From: an uncultured Vicinamibacterales bacterium
Lineage (GTDB): Bacteria; Acidobacteriota; Vicinamibacteria; Vicinamibacterales; UBA8438
Length of the DNA: 64,000 bases
Reading direction: 5' to 3'
Assembly (NCBI GenBank): GCA_958295905.1
Contig: OY282382.1
Location: 2,132,001-2,196,000 of the forward strand
In this document: positions 19,355-28,950 of the stretch, piece by piece
Layout of the letters: every line of letters starts with the position of its first letter
How positions within the stretch are numbered: the first letter of the stretch is position 1
Notes under the pieces: generated by a model
Database searches by the model: none
What the model was told of the DNA's origin: nothing
The model's input: only the letters and a program-made list of their open reading frames with translations
Position numbers and translations under genes: made by a program

Positions 19355-20857
19355 ATGAGACTCGCGTCACGTGCCCTGATCATCGCGGCGGGGTTGGCGG
19401 CCCTGTCGGTTGTCCTCGGCGCGCAGTCGACGCCGACCGCTTCACGAGTGGAGACCCGCCTTCAACTGGGCAATCTGCTGCTCGAAGACCTGCGGTATTG
19501 GGAGGCCATCCGCACCTTTGAAGAGGCGCAGGAAGGGGCCACCGACGAGCAGCGCGTGCGGTCTTCCACCGGCATGCTGAGGGCGCTGTTGCCCGTCGCC
19601 GAGTTCACCCGCGCGCAGATGGAGGCGCAGGTCCTGCGGGAGATCGCTCCGGGCGATCCCGACATTACCGCCCTGATCGGTGATGCGTTGTGGGGCGGCG
19701 GATTGTTCGACGAGGCGGAGCAACTGTATCGCGACGCGCTCGCCATGGATCCGGGTTCCGGCGCGGCTCGTCACGGCGTGGCCAGGAGCCTCACGACGCG
19801 GCAGCGGTACTCCGAGGCGCTCGACTGGGTCCAGGCCGCCCTCGGGGCGGCCCCCGACTCGGCCGCCGTGCATCACACCCTGGGGTACATCCATCGGCGG
19901 ATGCGCCGGTTCGGTGACGCCGCCGATGCCTACGAGCGATACGTCGAGTTGCTTCCCGCCTGGATCGACACCGAGAAGGCCGACTGGGCGCGTGCGGAAG
20001 TGCAGTTCCTGCGGTCGTTCGGCGACCGTCCCGCCATCGAGCTGTCGGCGCCGGGCAGGCTCCATACGATTCCATTCAGACTGACCGACGACAAGGTCAT
20101 CGTCCAGGGTCGGATCAACGGTGGTGACCTCGTGGACTTCGTCATGGACACCGGGGCCGAGCAGACGGTGTTGTCCCAGCGCGTCGCCCAGCAACTCGGC
20201 ATACGTCCGGTCAGCACGGCTCTGACCGCCGGTGTCGGCGAAATCGGCTTTCGGGGCCTGCAGGCGGGCCGGCTCGAATCGCTCGAGTTGGGCTCGCTCG
20301 GCATCCGGAATCTCCCCGTGTTGATCAAGAACCCCCCGCTCGGCGGTCTGCCGACGCCGGAGGCGGAAGCGTTCTCGCCGCTCGCGTTGGGGTTGTCGAT
20401 GATCGTCGACTATGCGCGCAGGGAGATCATCATCGGCGAAGAGCTTCCGGAAGAGCCGTTCGAAATCTCGATGCCCCTCAGACAGCATCGGCTCGCGGTG
20501 GTGCGCGGGGTCGTCAATGACCGGATTCCCCGGAGCTTCGTGGTCGACACCGGCGGCGAGGTCATCTCGATCAGCCGCGGCACCGCGAGTCTCCTGCCGC
20601 CGCTCGAAGTGCGGCGGGTGCCGGTCAACGTGTACGGGACTTCCGGCTGGGATGAGCAGGCGTACCTGCGTCCGGGCACCTCGCTGGCCTTCGACCAGTT
20701 GCTGTATCCCAACTACTCCGTGGTGGTGTTGAATCTGCACCGGCCCAGCGCCCTGCTGGGTTTCCACATCGGCGGCACCGTCGGCCACCATTTCCTCCGC
20801 GACTACCGGGTCGTGCTCGATCTGGGCCGCAGCGAAATGCGGTTGACGCGTCTCTGA
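19355..20857 (+). CDS. TPR-containing protein with two retropepsin-like aspartyl protease domains
   Basis: N-terminal TPR-like helices; DTGAEQTVLS and a second DTGGEVISIS motif in one chain. Confidence 0.8.
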   Translation: MRLASRALIIAAGLAALSVVLGAQSTPTASRVETRLQLGNLLLEDLRYWEAIRTFEEAQEGATDEQRVRSSTGMLRALLPVAEFTRAQMEAQVLREIAPGDPDITALIGDALWGGGLFDEAEQLYRDALAMDPGSGAARHGVARSLTTRQRYSEALDWVQAALGAAPDSAAVHHTLGYIHRRMRRFGDAADAYERYVELLPAWIDTEKADWARAEVQFLRSFGDRPAIELSAPGRLHTIPFRLTDDKVIVQGRINGGDLVDFVMDTGAEQTVLSQRVAQQLGIRPVSTALTAGVGEIGFRGLQAGRLESLELGSLGIRNLPVLIKNPPLGGLPTPEAEAFSPLALGLSMIVDYARREIIIGEELPEEPFEISMPLRQHRLAVVRGVVNDRIPRSFVVDTGGEVISISRGTASLLPPLEVRRVPVNVYGTSGWDEQAYLRPGTSLAFDQLLYPNYSVVVLNLHRPSALLGFHIGGTVGHHFLRDYRVVLDLGRSEMRLTRL

Positions 20858-20891
20858 GCGGGTTCGGCGCGTTTCCGCCTGCGCCAGAGTG

Positions 20892-20920
20892 CCGCAGCCC
20901 CGGCCCGGGGCTGCGGTTTT
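20892..20920 (+). terminator. Rho-independent terminator
   Basis: CCGCAGCCCCGG-C-CCGGGGCTGCGG perfect inverted repeat followed by TTTT, about 35 bp after the stop of 19355..20857. Confidence 0.75.
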
Positions 20921-20957
20921 CGGGTGTGGTCCAGCCCCGGGCCCACGGGCGGGGCAT

Positions 20958-20998
20958 GCCAAGCCGGAAACCGGGCTAAAGTCGGTTTCCGGCTTGGC
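20958..20998. repeat. Perfect 16-bp-stem hairpin
   Basis: GCCAAGCCGGAAACCG - 9 nt - CGGTTTCCGGCTTGGC. Confidence 0.85.
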
Positions 20999-21190
20999 TC
21001 GGCAGCCTTGGGTGAAACCCTCCCAATTCACCCCTCGACGGCGACCGGGCCGCTGTTGTTTCAGGGTCAGCTCGGCAGCCTCGGGTGAAAACCCCGCGCC
21101 GCCCCGGACATCGACTGCGCGGAGGGCGCATCTGTCCTTTCTCAGGCTGCTGCGGCTGGGTGAAACCCCGCGCCGCCCCGGACGTCGACC
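20997..21190. repeat. About 73-75 bp period array (three partial copies of ctcggcagcctygggtgaaaccccgcgcc)
   Basis: gctcggcagcc at 20997 and 21070; gggtgaaa at 21010, 21083 and 21158. Confidence 0.8.
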
Positions 21191-21205
21191 GGGGCGGCGT
21201 CCGGG

Positions 21206-24200
21206 TCAGAAGTCGTACCCGATCCAGAAGTCGAAGCGGGGGTTGCGGAAGACGGCGCTTCCTCCGCGGGCGGCGAAGAGAATGTCCTCCCAGTCCTTGT
21301 TGAAGAGCGTGCGCCAGGACCAGTCGAAGTGGAACGGGATGCCGATGACCGACGTCATCAGTCCGATGCCATAGGATGCTCTTCCGTCCACGAGCCTGAA
21401 GCCGGACACCGGCGCGGGATCGCCCGGCACTTCGAAGAAGGCGCCGGTCAAGGGATTCTCTCCGAAGCCGATGGTCGGGGTCACCTGCTCCGAGCCGCTG
21501 GCGAACCAACGGAACGGCTGGTTGTTCAGGCTGGCTCCACCGAGGTTGAAGAAGAAGGCCCCGCGGATGCCTCCCATCAGGCCGATCGGGGTGAGCATCG
21601 CCTCGATGAGCGGGAAGCGCAGCTCCGCGTTGAAGAACCCGGCGTCGTGGCCGATGAACTCCAGATACTCGTAGCCGCGCATCTCCGAGTTCCCGCCGAA
21701 GAACAGAAAGTCCGGGAAGTCGCCCAGGCTCTTGAACCAGCGTCCGCGCAGGGCCAGCACGCCGGTCTCTCCGATCCGCAGATAGTGCCGGGCGTCGGCG
21801 TCGAGGGTCTTCTTGCCGAGAAATGTGGTGCCCACGGTCGGCGCGTATTGGAAGGCGACGCGCATCGTGTTGCCGGAAACCGGTCCGAACTCGCGGAAGA
21901 CGGTGGTTTCCTGAATGAAAGACACCCCCATCGGCAGCTGCGAGCCGCTGCGGAACAGCCGGGTCCCGAACTGCTGCTGTTGGTACTGGTCCGACTGCTG
22001 CTGGAGAAACGGGTCGTTGAACCGCTCCCTGGTGTGGAACATCCCGCCGGTCACCTCGATGCGGCGGTAGCGGTCGAACGGGTAGATGCCGAAGGCGCTT
22101 CCGCCCCGGACCGTCTGCACCGCGAGCGCCTGGTCGCGGCTGAGAAAGGCGAGCGACGGGGCGTAGAAACCGGCCGCCCCATAGAAGAACCTCTCCTGCG
22201 AGAATCCCTGCAGGGCGAACTGGAAGCGGCCGCTCATGTTGATGTACGAACCCGAGAAGGTTCGGTACTGAGCGATGGAGTAGGCGAAGAGGCTGAAGTT
22301 CTGATCGCCGAGGACGTCGGAGAACGAGACGGCGGTGCCGCCGAGAAAGTCGCCGCTGTTGGTCACACCGAAGTTGAGGGGCGGGGTTCCGTCGAGGAAC
22401 ATCTTCTCGAACCGTCCCTTGCGCCGGTTGTTGGCGTTCACGAGCGTATGGGTCAGCGGCGCCTGAAAGTCGATGTTGGGACCGGGAGCGCCGAAATCGG
22501 CGGTCGACGCGGTATACAGCGGCTCGTCCCGCTCGATGGTGTGGATGCCGTACTCGCCCTTGAAATAGGTGACGAAGGCGATGCGCGGATTGGGGTCGTC
22601 CGGCAGGACGACGGTAGAGACGTTGCCGGTCGCGGTGTCGGTGTACTGGCGGAGCTCGCCGTTGTTCAGGTCGAGCGTCCACACGTTGTAGATATCGGCG
22701 TTCGCGGCCACCTCCGGGTCGACCGGAGCCAGCGGGTCGGTGGCGGTCGAGGCGAAGACCACGGTGTTCTCGTCGAGGAACTGCGCGCCCGCCTCGGAGG
22801 AAGTGCCGAACGTCAACTGCCTCTTCCGCCGGGTGGCGAGGTCGAGCTCGAACAGCTTGTTGTTGCCGCTGATCCGCGCCACGTAGATGAGGTGGGAGCC
22901 GTCGGGCGAGAACGTCGGCGCATAGTCGGCGAACTCGTCCCCGGTCAGGTTCGTGACCTCCCGGGTCTCGATGTCCAGCAGGTAGATGTCGCCCACCGCG
23001 TTCTGCAGCGCGGAGAAAACGATTTGGCGTCCATCCGGCGAGAAGTCGGGTGATTCCGGCGCATCGACCATCGGCAGGTCGACCATGTCTTCGGTCTCCC
23101 GGGTGACCACGTTCTGGAGCATCAGCGACCGGTACTTCCCCTTGCGCACGAAGTACGCCAGGCGGTCGTCGACCCCCGACCAGGACATCCACGGCACCGC
23201 GTTCCACCGGGCGCCCGGGAGCTGAATCGACTCGAACCCGAGCTCCGAGTTGAAGCCCGCGGTCAGATTGCCCACCACCTCGCCGTCTTCGGTCGACAGC
23301 AGGATGATGTCGATTTCCCGATCCTTGCGATTGATCGCGTAGGCGGCGAGGAGGTCCCCGGAGGGCGACGGTTCGATCGAGTACACCGCCAGATATCGTG
23401 TGTCGAACGGGTCCGGGGCCAGATCGCGACCGTAGTCGTCGGGCCGTTCCTTGTCCCGGAAGGCCTGGAACCGGCGTCGGATATAGGACTCGAACTCGAT
23501 GTCGAACTCCTCGGCGGGGATGTTGAACGCGTCTTCGTAGATGTCGCTGTCGCCGCCGATCGCCGACTTCCGCAGGGAGAACAGAAACTCCCGGACGCCG
23601 GCCATGCCCCAGCGCTCTTCGATGAACTCGAAGGCGGCATGTCCGAGGTTGTAGACCAGACGCGGACTCGCGTTAATGCCCCCGCCCTGGAAGTCGCTCA
23701 TCTCCGGGAGGGTGTCCGAGAGGGCGGCGTCGCGAACCGTCATCAGATCGAGGGGCCGCCACACGCCGCCCATGTAGTCGGCGAGCCCCTCGTCCACCCA
23801 CAACGGGATGTTGCGCCGGATGACCGAGCGCGGGATGATGTCGAACGCGAACTGGTGGGCCAGCTCGTGGGCGATCAGCCGGTAGAGCTGGTCGGGCGGC
23901 TCGTCTATCGGGAGCGCGATCCGCTGCCGGAACGGCTCGGCGAAGGCGCCGACGCCGTCGGAGACCGCCCCCGGAATGATGTTCTGCTGCTCGAACTCGC
24001 TGTGCGTCTTGAAGATGACGAGCGGAACGAGGTTCGCGAGGTCGTGCGTCAAATCGGCGCTGATCTGGGCATACGCGCTCTCGGCGTAGCTGGCGATGCG
24101 CTCCAGGTGCTCCTCCACGTCGGGGTAGTAGAAGATCTCGAAGTGGTCGGTGGTGTAGATGTGCCACTGGAAATCGTCGTACTTGACCCGATTCTTGCCG

Positions 24201-24328
24201 AAGTAGGGGTTGAACTGGGTCGCGGCCTGGGCCGCCGCGTCGACAGCCCAGCCGAGGGTCAGCGCACCGATCAGACCGGCACGGACCACGCGGCTTCGAA
24301 TGGCGCGCCCGCAAGGGGTGCAACTCAT
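21206..24328 (-). CDS. Fusion: N-terminal gluzincin-like peptidase, TolB/WD40-like propeller, C-terminal Omp85/BamA-like beta-barrel
   Basis: IAHELAHQFAFD + WVDEGLADYMGG; repeated SPDGxxIxF propeller motifs; FFGGNSEMRGYEYLEF and terminal aromatic ...FDFWIGYDF. Confidence 0.85.
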   Translation of the reverse strand: MSCTPCGRAIRSRVVRAGLIGALTLGWAVDAAAQAATQFNPYFGKNRVKYDDFQWHIYTTDHFEIFYYPDVEEHLERIASYAESAYAQISADLTHDLANLVPLVIFKTHSEFEQQNIIPGAVSDGVGAFAEPFRQRIALPIDEPPDQLYRLIAHELAHQFAFDIIPRSVIRRNIPLWVDEGLADYMGGVWRPLDLMTVRDAALSDTLPEMSDFQGGGINASPRLVYNLGHAAFEFIEERWGMAGVREFLFSLRKSAIGGDSDIYEDAFNIPAEEFDIEFESYIRRRFQAFRDKERPDDYGRDLAPDPFDTRYLAVYSIEPSPSGDLLAAYAINRKDREIDIILLSTEDGEVVGNLTAGFNSELGFESIQLPGARWNAVPWMSWSGVDDRLAYFVRKGKYRSLMLQNVVTRETEDMVDLPMVDAPESPDFSPDGRQIVFSALQNAVGDIYLLDIETREVTNLTGDEFADYAPTFSPDGSHLIYVARISGNNKLFELDLATRRKRQLTFGTSSEAGAQFLDENTVVFASTATDPLAPVDPEVAANADIYNVWTLDLNNGELRQYTDTATGNVSTVVLPDDPNPRIAFVTYFKGEYGIHTIERDEPLYTASTADFGAPGPNIDFQAPLTHTLVNANNRRKGRFEKMFLDGTPPLNFGVTNSGDFLGGTAVSFSDVLGDQNFSLFAYSIAQYRTFSGSYINMSGRFQFALQGFSQERFFYGAAGFYAPSLAFLSRDQALAVQTVRGGSAFGIYPFDRYRRIEVTGGMFHTRERFNDPFLQQQSDQYQQQQFGTRLFRSGSQLPMGVSFIQETTVFREFGPVSGNTMRVAFQYAPTVGTTFLGKKTLDADARHYLRIGETGVLALRGRWFKSLGDFPDFLFFGGNSEMRGYEYLEFIGHDAGFFNAELRFPLIEAMLTPIGLMGGIRGAFFFNLGGASLNNQPFRWFASGSEQVTPTIGFGENPLTGAFFEVPGDPAPVSGFRLVDGRASYGIGLMTSVIGIPFHFDWSWRTLFNKDWEDILFAARGGSAVFRNPRFDFWIGYDF

Positions 24329-24434
24329 GATTCACCTCGTGAGTGGCCAGCGGCGTGTGGCGGGAGCTGGCAGAGAATGCGTCTCATGTTACCTGTAGCG
24401 GCAGGATGGCCGCAACGCGGCGGCCGTCGTCGGG

Positions 24435-24608
24435 CAGGACCATCCCACGCTCCGCCACCGCCGTGCGTAGGCAGAATCGTGGCGGATCCTGGGGCTCCGG
24501 ACGGGCGGAATCGTAGGTCTCACGCGGCGCCGGCCGGTCGGCAAGACGGTGGCGACCCCTCGAATCGGGGGCGGGCCGTCACGCGCAGTCAGCGTGGGAT
24601 GCTCCTGG
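24435..24608 (+). mobile_element. Repeat family R1 copy
   Basis: caggaccatcccacgctccgccaccgccgtgcg ... gggccgtcacgcgcagtcagcgtgggatgctcctg. Confidence 0.92.
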
Positions 24609-24689
24609 TCGTCGGGTCGTCTGCGCGGTGATCCCCGCCCGGGACCTTCATTTATTTTTGCAAGAATCGCGCCCGGTCGCCGGCCCGCT

Positions 24690-24772
24690 CCGCGCCCGGG
24701 AATCGCCGCCGACGGCTCCGACTGCCGCCCAACCCACCCGCCGGGAGTCCGCGCTACTGCGCAGACTCCCCG
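24690..24772 (-). repeat. Hairpin repeat family R4 copy (reverse orientation)
   Basis: cggctccgactgccgcccaacccacccgccgggagtccgcgctactgcgcagactcccc. Confidence 0.78.
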
Positions 24773-25068
24773 CCCCGACCCGCCCGCCGCGGTCTTGCGG
24801 CGCGGGCGCCCCTTGCGATGAGACGGCGGGGCAGGCGGGCGCCTGTCTGACCTCCGTGGGCCGGCCCGGCCGCGATGGTCGCCGCGGCGCCGACTCCCGC
24901 CGCGTGCGCCGGCCCGGGTGTCCCCTGCGGGGCGGGCGATCGACCACGACAGAGGACATGGACTTGGTAATGGACAAGTCCGCTCGCTATATGCGACGCT
25001 ATGGGGACGGGAGGCGGCGTTCCGCCGCCGCGGGTCCGGCGCCGGCCGGACGAGAGGAGCGAGTCATC

Positions 25069-25653
25069 ATGACGTTGCGTTGGATGGTCGCGGGTGCGGG
25101 CGCGCTGGCGTTGGCGATGTCCACCCTGCCGGTCGGGCTCGTGTCGTCCCATGCGCACCCGCACGGGAGCGCCGCACCCGCCGGCAGCGCCGCGGCGGCC
25201 CGCGGCGGGGCGGTCGTCGCCGCGTGCGATGCGGGGGCCAAGCCGGCCAACTACGATTTCGTGCTGCAGGACCACAACGGACAGGACGTCGACTTCGAGT
25301 CGTTGCGCGGCAAGGTCGTGCTGCTGAACTTCTGGGCGACGTGGTGCGGTCCCTGCAAGATCGAGGTGCCCTGGTTCGTCGAGTTCGCCGAGCAGTACGC
25401 CCACGAAGGGTTGGTGGTGCTGGGCCTGTCGGTCGACGACACGGTCGACAAGATCCGGGCTTTTGCCGACCAGTACGACGTGAACTACCCGATGCTCGTG
25501 GGGTTGGGGCGGGAAGACTTCCAGGAGGCCTACGGGCCGATCTGGGGCGTGCCGATGACGTTTTTCATCGATCGTGAAGGCACCGTGTGCCGCACCCACG
25601 CGGGCATCGCGACCCGCGGCGAATTCGAGAAGGACATCGAGGATCTGCTGTAG
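25069..25653 (+). CDS. TlpA-family thioredoxin-like protein, secreted
   Basis: NFWATWCGPCKIEVPWF, WGVPMTFFIDREG; GAGGAG ribosome-binding site upstream. Confidence 0.93.
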   Translation: MTLRWMVAGAGALALAMSTLPVGLVSSHAHPHGSAAPAGSAAAARGGAVVAACDAGAKPANYDFVLQDHNGQDVDFESLRGKVVLLNFWATWCGPCKIEVPWFVEFAEQYAHEGLVVLGLSVDDTVDKIRAFADQYDVNYPMLVGLGREDFQEAYGPIWGVPMTFFIDREGTVCRTHAGIATRGEFEKDIEDLL

Positions 25654-25693
25654 GAGCCTGCTCCGCGGAAACGGTGTATGATCCGGATGAGGG

Positions 25694-25924
25694 TTGTCGA
25701 TGCTGAAAGGGTTCGTCCACGCGGAGTTGTCTTGTGGCTGTCGACTTGCATTTCGCGAGGGGGTAGAGGGCAGCCCGGTCACCGTCGTCGTCGACCGGAA
25801 GGCCCCCGGCTGCGTCCTTTCACTGCATGTGCAGGGGTTGCCGGTCTACGACTACCGCGAAGCGCTTCGACCTTCGACCCGCACCAGCCCGATGGAGGAA
25901 GAGGGCTACGAAGAAGAGGGGTGA
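25694..25924 (+). CDS. Small conserved-looking hypothetical protein
   Basis: Compact ORF between tlpA-like gene and zinc-ribbon ORF, co-directional. Confidence 0.5.
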   Translation: MSMLKGFVHAELSCGCRLAFREGVEGSPVTVVVDRKAPGCVLSLHVQGLPVYDYREALRPSTRTSPMEEEGYEEEG

Positions 25925-25941
25925 CGGCCGGGGCATCGTCA

Positions 25942-26247
25942 ATGACCACGCTGCTGTCGTCGGAATTCGATGTCGTCTGCCCGTGCTGCGGCGCCGTGCA
26001 GACCGTCGATGCGCAGCTGAAGCGGGTCGTGGCCCATCAGGAGCCTCCGCGCGGGGACAAGCCCGAACTCGACCAGGCCCAGCGGATTCTCGCCGAGGCG
26101 GCGGCCCGCCGGGAAGCCCTGTTCGAGCGGTCCGTGAACGACGAACGGACGCGCGGCGACGCCCTTTCGAAGCGTTTCGACGAGGCCCTCGAGCAGGCCC
26201 GCCACGAGCCCGTCACGCGTCCTGCCCGCGACATCGATCTCGATTAG
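25942..26247 (+). CDS. Small zinc-ribbon hypothetical protein
   Basis: FDVVCPCCGAVQTVDAQ N-terminal ribbon followed by charged helix. Confidence 0.65.
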   Translation: MTTLLSSEFDVVCPCCGAVQTVDAQLKRVVAHQEPPRGDKPELDQAQRILAEAAARREALFERSVNDERTRGDALSKRFDEALEQARHEPVTRPARDIDLD

Positions 26248-26324
26248 AGGCCCCGGCCCGCACGGGTTCTTTCCGCCTCCAGGAACACGGGAGCAAGCGG
26301 GCGCATCAGGGGTAGACTTCCCCG

Positions 26325-27095
26325 ATGCAGATATCTGCCTCAGCCCCGGACGGTGCCGGACCGGTCCGCAGCCCCGCCGCGGCCCCGCGAATCCTCGTCG
26401 GCACGTCCGGGTACAACTATGCGGAATGGAAGGGCAGCTTCTATCCCGACAAGCTGTCGTCCAGGAAGATGTTGCCCTTCTATGCCGAGCGGTTGCCGAC
26501 CGTCGAGATCAACTACACCTTCTACCGCATGCCGACCGGGCGGCTGCTGTCCGGGTGGTCGGACCTGACCCCCGAGCACTTTCGCTTCACCCTGAAGGCG
26601 CCGCGGCGCATCACCCACGAGGCCCGGTTGCGCAATTGCGGGGACCCCACCGCCGCGTTCTGCGGGGCCGCGCAAACGCTGGGGCGGAAGCTCGGCGTTC
26701 TGCTGTTCCAGTTGCCGCCGTCGTTCCGGAAAGACCTGTCGGTCTTCGACGACTTTCTCGCCGTGCTGCCTCCCGGCGTTCGCGCCGCGTTCGAGTTCCG
26801 TCACGCCTCCTGGCACGACCCGGCGGTGTTCGAACGGTTGCGGTCCCGGCAACTGGCCCTGTGCATCGCCGACAGCGGGCGGATGACGACACCGCTGGAG
26901 GTCACGGCCGGCTACGCCTACTTCCGATTGCGGGACGAGGGGTATCGGCCGGAAGACATCGCCCGGTGGGCGGAGACGATCGCCGCGGGCACCCGGGGCT
27001 GCCGGGAGGTGTTCGTGTACTTCAAGCACGAGGACAAGGGGAAGGGACCGGAGTTCGCGCGGCAGTTCGTCGAAGCGCTGCCCGCTTCGGGGTGA
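26325..27095 (+). CDS. DUF72 family protein
   Basis: ILVGTSGYNYAEWKGSFYPDKLSSRKMLPFYAERLPTVEINYTFYRMP. Confidence 0.93.
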   Translation: MQISASAPDGAGPVRSPAAAPRILVGTSGYNYAEWKGSFYPDKLSSRKMLPFYAERLPTVEINYTFYRMPTGRLLSGWSDLTPEHFRFTLKAPRRITHEARLRNCGDPTAAFCGAAQTLGRKLGVLLFQLPPSFRKDLSVFDDFLAVLPPGVRAAFEFRHASWHDPAVFERLRSRQLALCIADSGRMTTPLEVTAGYAYFRLRDEGYRPEDIARWAETIAAGTRGCREVFVYFKHEDKGKGPEFARQFVEALPASG

Positions 27096-27211
27096 TCGCT
27101 TCCGGGGGGCCGTCGCGCAACCGCGCAGCGCCGGTGCCGGCGGGTCGTCCGCGGGGCGTCCCCGCGGGATGCTGCGCCGGTCGAAACGCAGGGAGGCTGC
27201 GGCCGGGATTC

Positions 27212-28222
27212 CTACGTCGCCACCTGTTCCCGCACCGCCCCGATGACGCGCCGTTCGGCCCAGTAGCCGTCGAAGTCCGCCGAGGCGCGCGCATAGAACC
27301 CGCAGTGGCCCCCGTGGGGCGTGATCTGCACGGTGATGCGGCGGTTTGCGGCAATCCCCGGGTCGTCGAACTGCGCCCGCGGGACGAAGGGGTCGTCGTC
27401 GGCGCTCACCACGAGGGTCGGCACCGAGACGCGGTCGACGACCCGGAGGCTGCTCGCCCGGTGGTAGTAGTCGTCGGCGTCCCGGAATCCGTGGTGGGGG
27501 GCCGTGAATCGCTCATCGAAGTCCCGCACCGTCTGCACCGACCCCAGCCGGCTCAGATCGAAGCGGCCCGGCCACGCCCGCGCTTTCCGCTTCATGCGGC
27601 GTTTCAGGTCGCGCACGAAGTTCCACTGGTACAGGCGGTTCGCCCGGCGTTCGAGGGCCTCGACGCACATCCCCAGGTGCATCGTGGGCGAAACCGCGAC
27701 GATCGCTCGGAGCTGGGGGGGCGCTTCCGGTCCGTAGTCGCCCGCAAGCCGCACGGCGACGTTGCCCCCGAGCGAGTAGCCGGCGACGGCGATCGCCGGC
27801 AGCCGGTCGAGCGTGATCAGCTCCTCGATGACGGCCCGCGGGTCGGCCGAGAGCCCGGAGTGGTACAGGCCGGCCGACAGGGCCTCGGTGCCCCCGCAGT
27901 TGCGCTGATTCAGCAGTACCGCGTTCATGCCTGCGGCGAGGGCCTTGTCGGCGAGGCCGCGCATGTAGTGCGCCCGGCTCGAGCCTTCGAGGCCGTGCAG
28001 CGCGATGAGCGTGGGGCGCCGCCGCGGCTCCGGCTGCCAGTGGCAGTGGGCGAGCACACGCGCGTCCGGGGCGACGTCGAAGTAGCGGGGCACGGGCGGC
28101 GGCAGGCGCGGGAAGCGGCGCGCGCGGCCCCAGGTGAACAGGGTCATCCGATGCCCGCCCCGAAGGCGCGGATGGGGGACGTAGCGGGCGGCGGGGTTGC
28201 CGCAGGTGATGGCTCTCGTCAT
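27212..28222 (-). CDS. YheT-like alpha/beta hydrolase
   Basis: LIALHGLEGSSRAHYMRGLA, AVLLNQRNCGG, VAGYSLGGNVAVRLAGDYG, HGGHCGF. Confidence 0.88.
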   Translation of the reverse strand: MTRAITCGNPAARYVPHPRLRGGHRMTLFTWGRARRFPRLPPPVPRYFDVAPDARVLAHCHWQPEPRRRPTLIALHGLEGSSRAHYMRGLADKALAAGMNAVLLNQRNCGGTEALSAGLYHSGLSADPRAVIEELITLDRLPAIAVAGYSLGGNVAVRLAGDYGPEAPPQLRAIVAVSPTMHLGMCVEALERRANRLYQWNFVRDLKRRMKRKARAWPGRFDLSRLGSVQTVRDFDERFTAPHHGFRDADDYYHRASSLRVVDRVSVPTLVVSADDDPFVPRAQFDDPGIAANRRITVQITPHGGHCGFYARASADFDGYWAERRVIGAVREQVAT

Positions 28223-28737
28223 CGTCGGGGTTCCGCCGCGGGCTCCCGGTCGTCCGCGGTGGGGCCGTAGATCGGGGGGACCCGCACGTCCCGCATGCGC
28301 AGATAGACGCTGAGCTGTCCCCGGTGGTGGACCAGGTGGTTGAGCACGAGCACCTGCACCATGGCTATCCGCGGCAGCGAGAACAGCGCTTGGCCCCCGC
28401 GCCGCAACTCCCAGTCGGCGATCAGATCGCCGTCCGGGCGCCCGGCGAGGGCGCGGCGCCCGGCGGCGGCGCCGGCGTCGAACCGCTCCAGCCCCGCTGC
28501 GACCGACGTAACGGCGGCGGGGTCGGGGAGGTCCGCCAAGTCCCAGCCGTCTTCGTCCATGATGCCGCAGGTCCAGGCGGGAATCTCCACCAGATGGGTC
28601 ATCAGTTCGGCGGCGGTGCGGGCCTTCCCGCCGGGCCCCCACGCCAGATCCGCCGCCGGCACGACATCGAGGAGGCGCCGGGTGGTTTCCAGCTCCCGGT
28701 CGAACTGGGGCAAGAGCATGTCGATGAGCGGCGGCAT
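28219..28737 (-). CDS. DinB superfamily protein
   Basis: LVLNHLVHHRGQLSVYLRMRDVRVPPIYG; ATGA overlap with downstream hydrolase. Confidence 0.82.
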   Translation of the reverse strand: MPPLIDMLLPQFDRELETTRRLLDVVPAADLAWGPGGKARTAAELMTHLVEIPAWTCGIMDEDGWDLADLPDPAAVTSVAAGLERFDAGAAAGRRALAGRPDGDLIADWELRRGGQALFSLPRIAMVQVLVLNHLVHHRGQLSVYLRMRDVRVPPIYGPTADDREPAAEPRR

Positions 28738-28810
28738 GACGTGACGGCTGCGTCGATGAGCGGCGGCATGACCCGTGGCGGACGCGCACGGCGATTGTAA
28801 CCGTGAATCC

Positions 28811-28903
28811 GGGGCGGCCGGGCCGGGGCAACGCCGCCATGGCGATCTGTTGGAGGACCTGAGCGGCTGTTTCGAGCTGGGGGCGGCCGGGCCGGGGCAA
28901 CGC
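28811..28903. repeat. 24-bp direct repeat pair, period 69 (ggggcggccgggccggggcaacgc)
   Basis: 28811-28834 and 28880-28903, identical by eye. Confidence 0.85.
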
Positions 28904-28950
28904 TTCCGGATCCGTCGGTTGCCGGCCGGGCCGTCTGGACCGGGCGCCGG

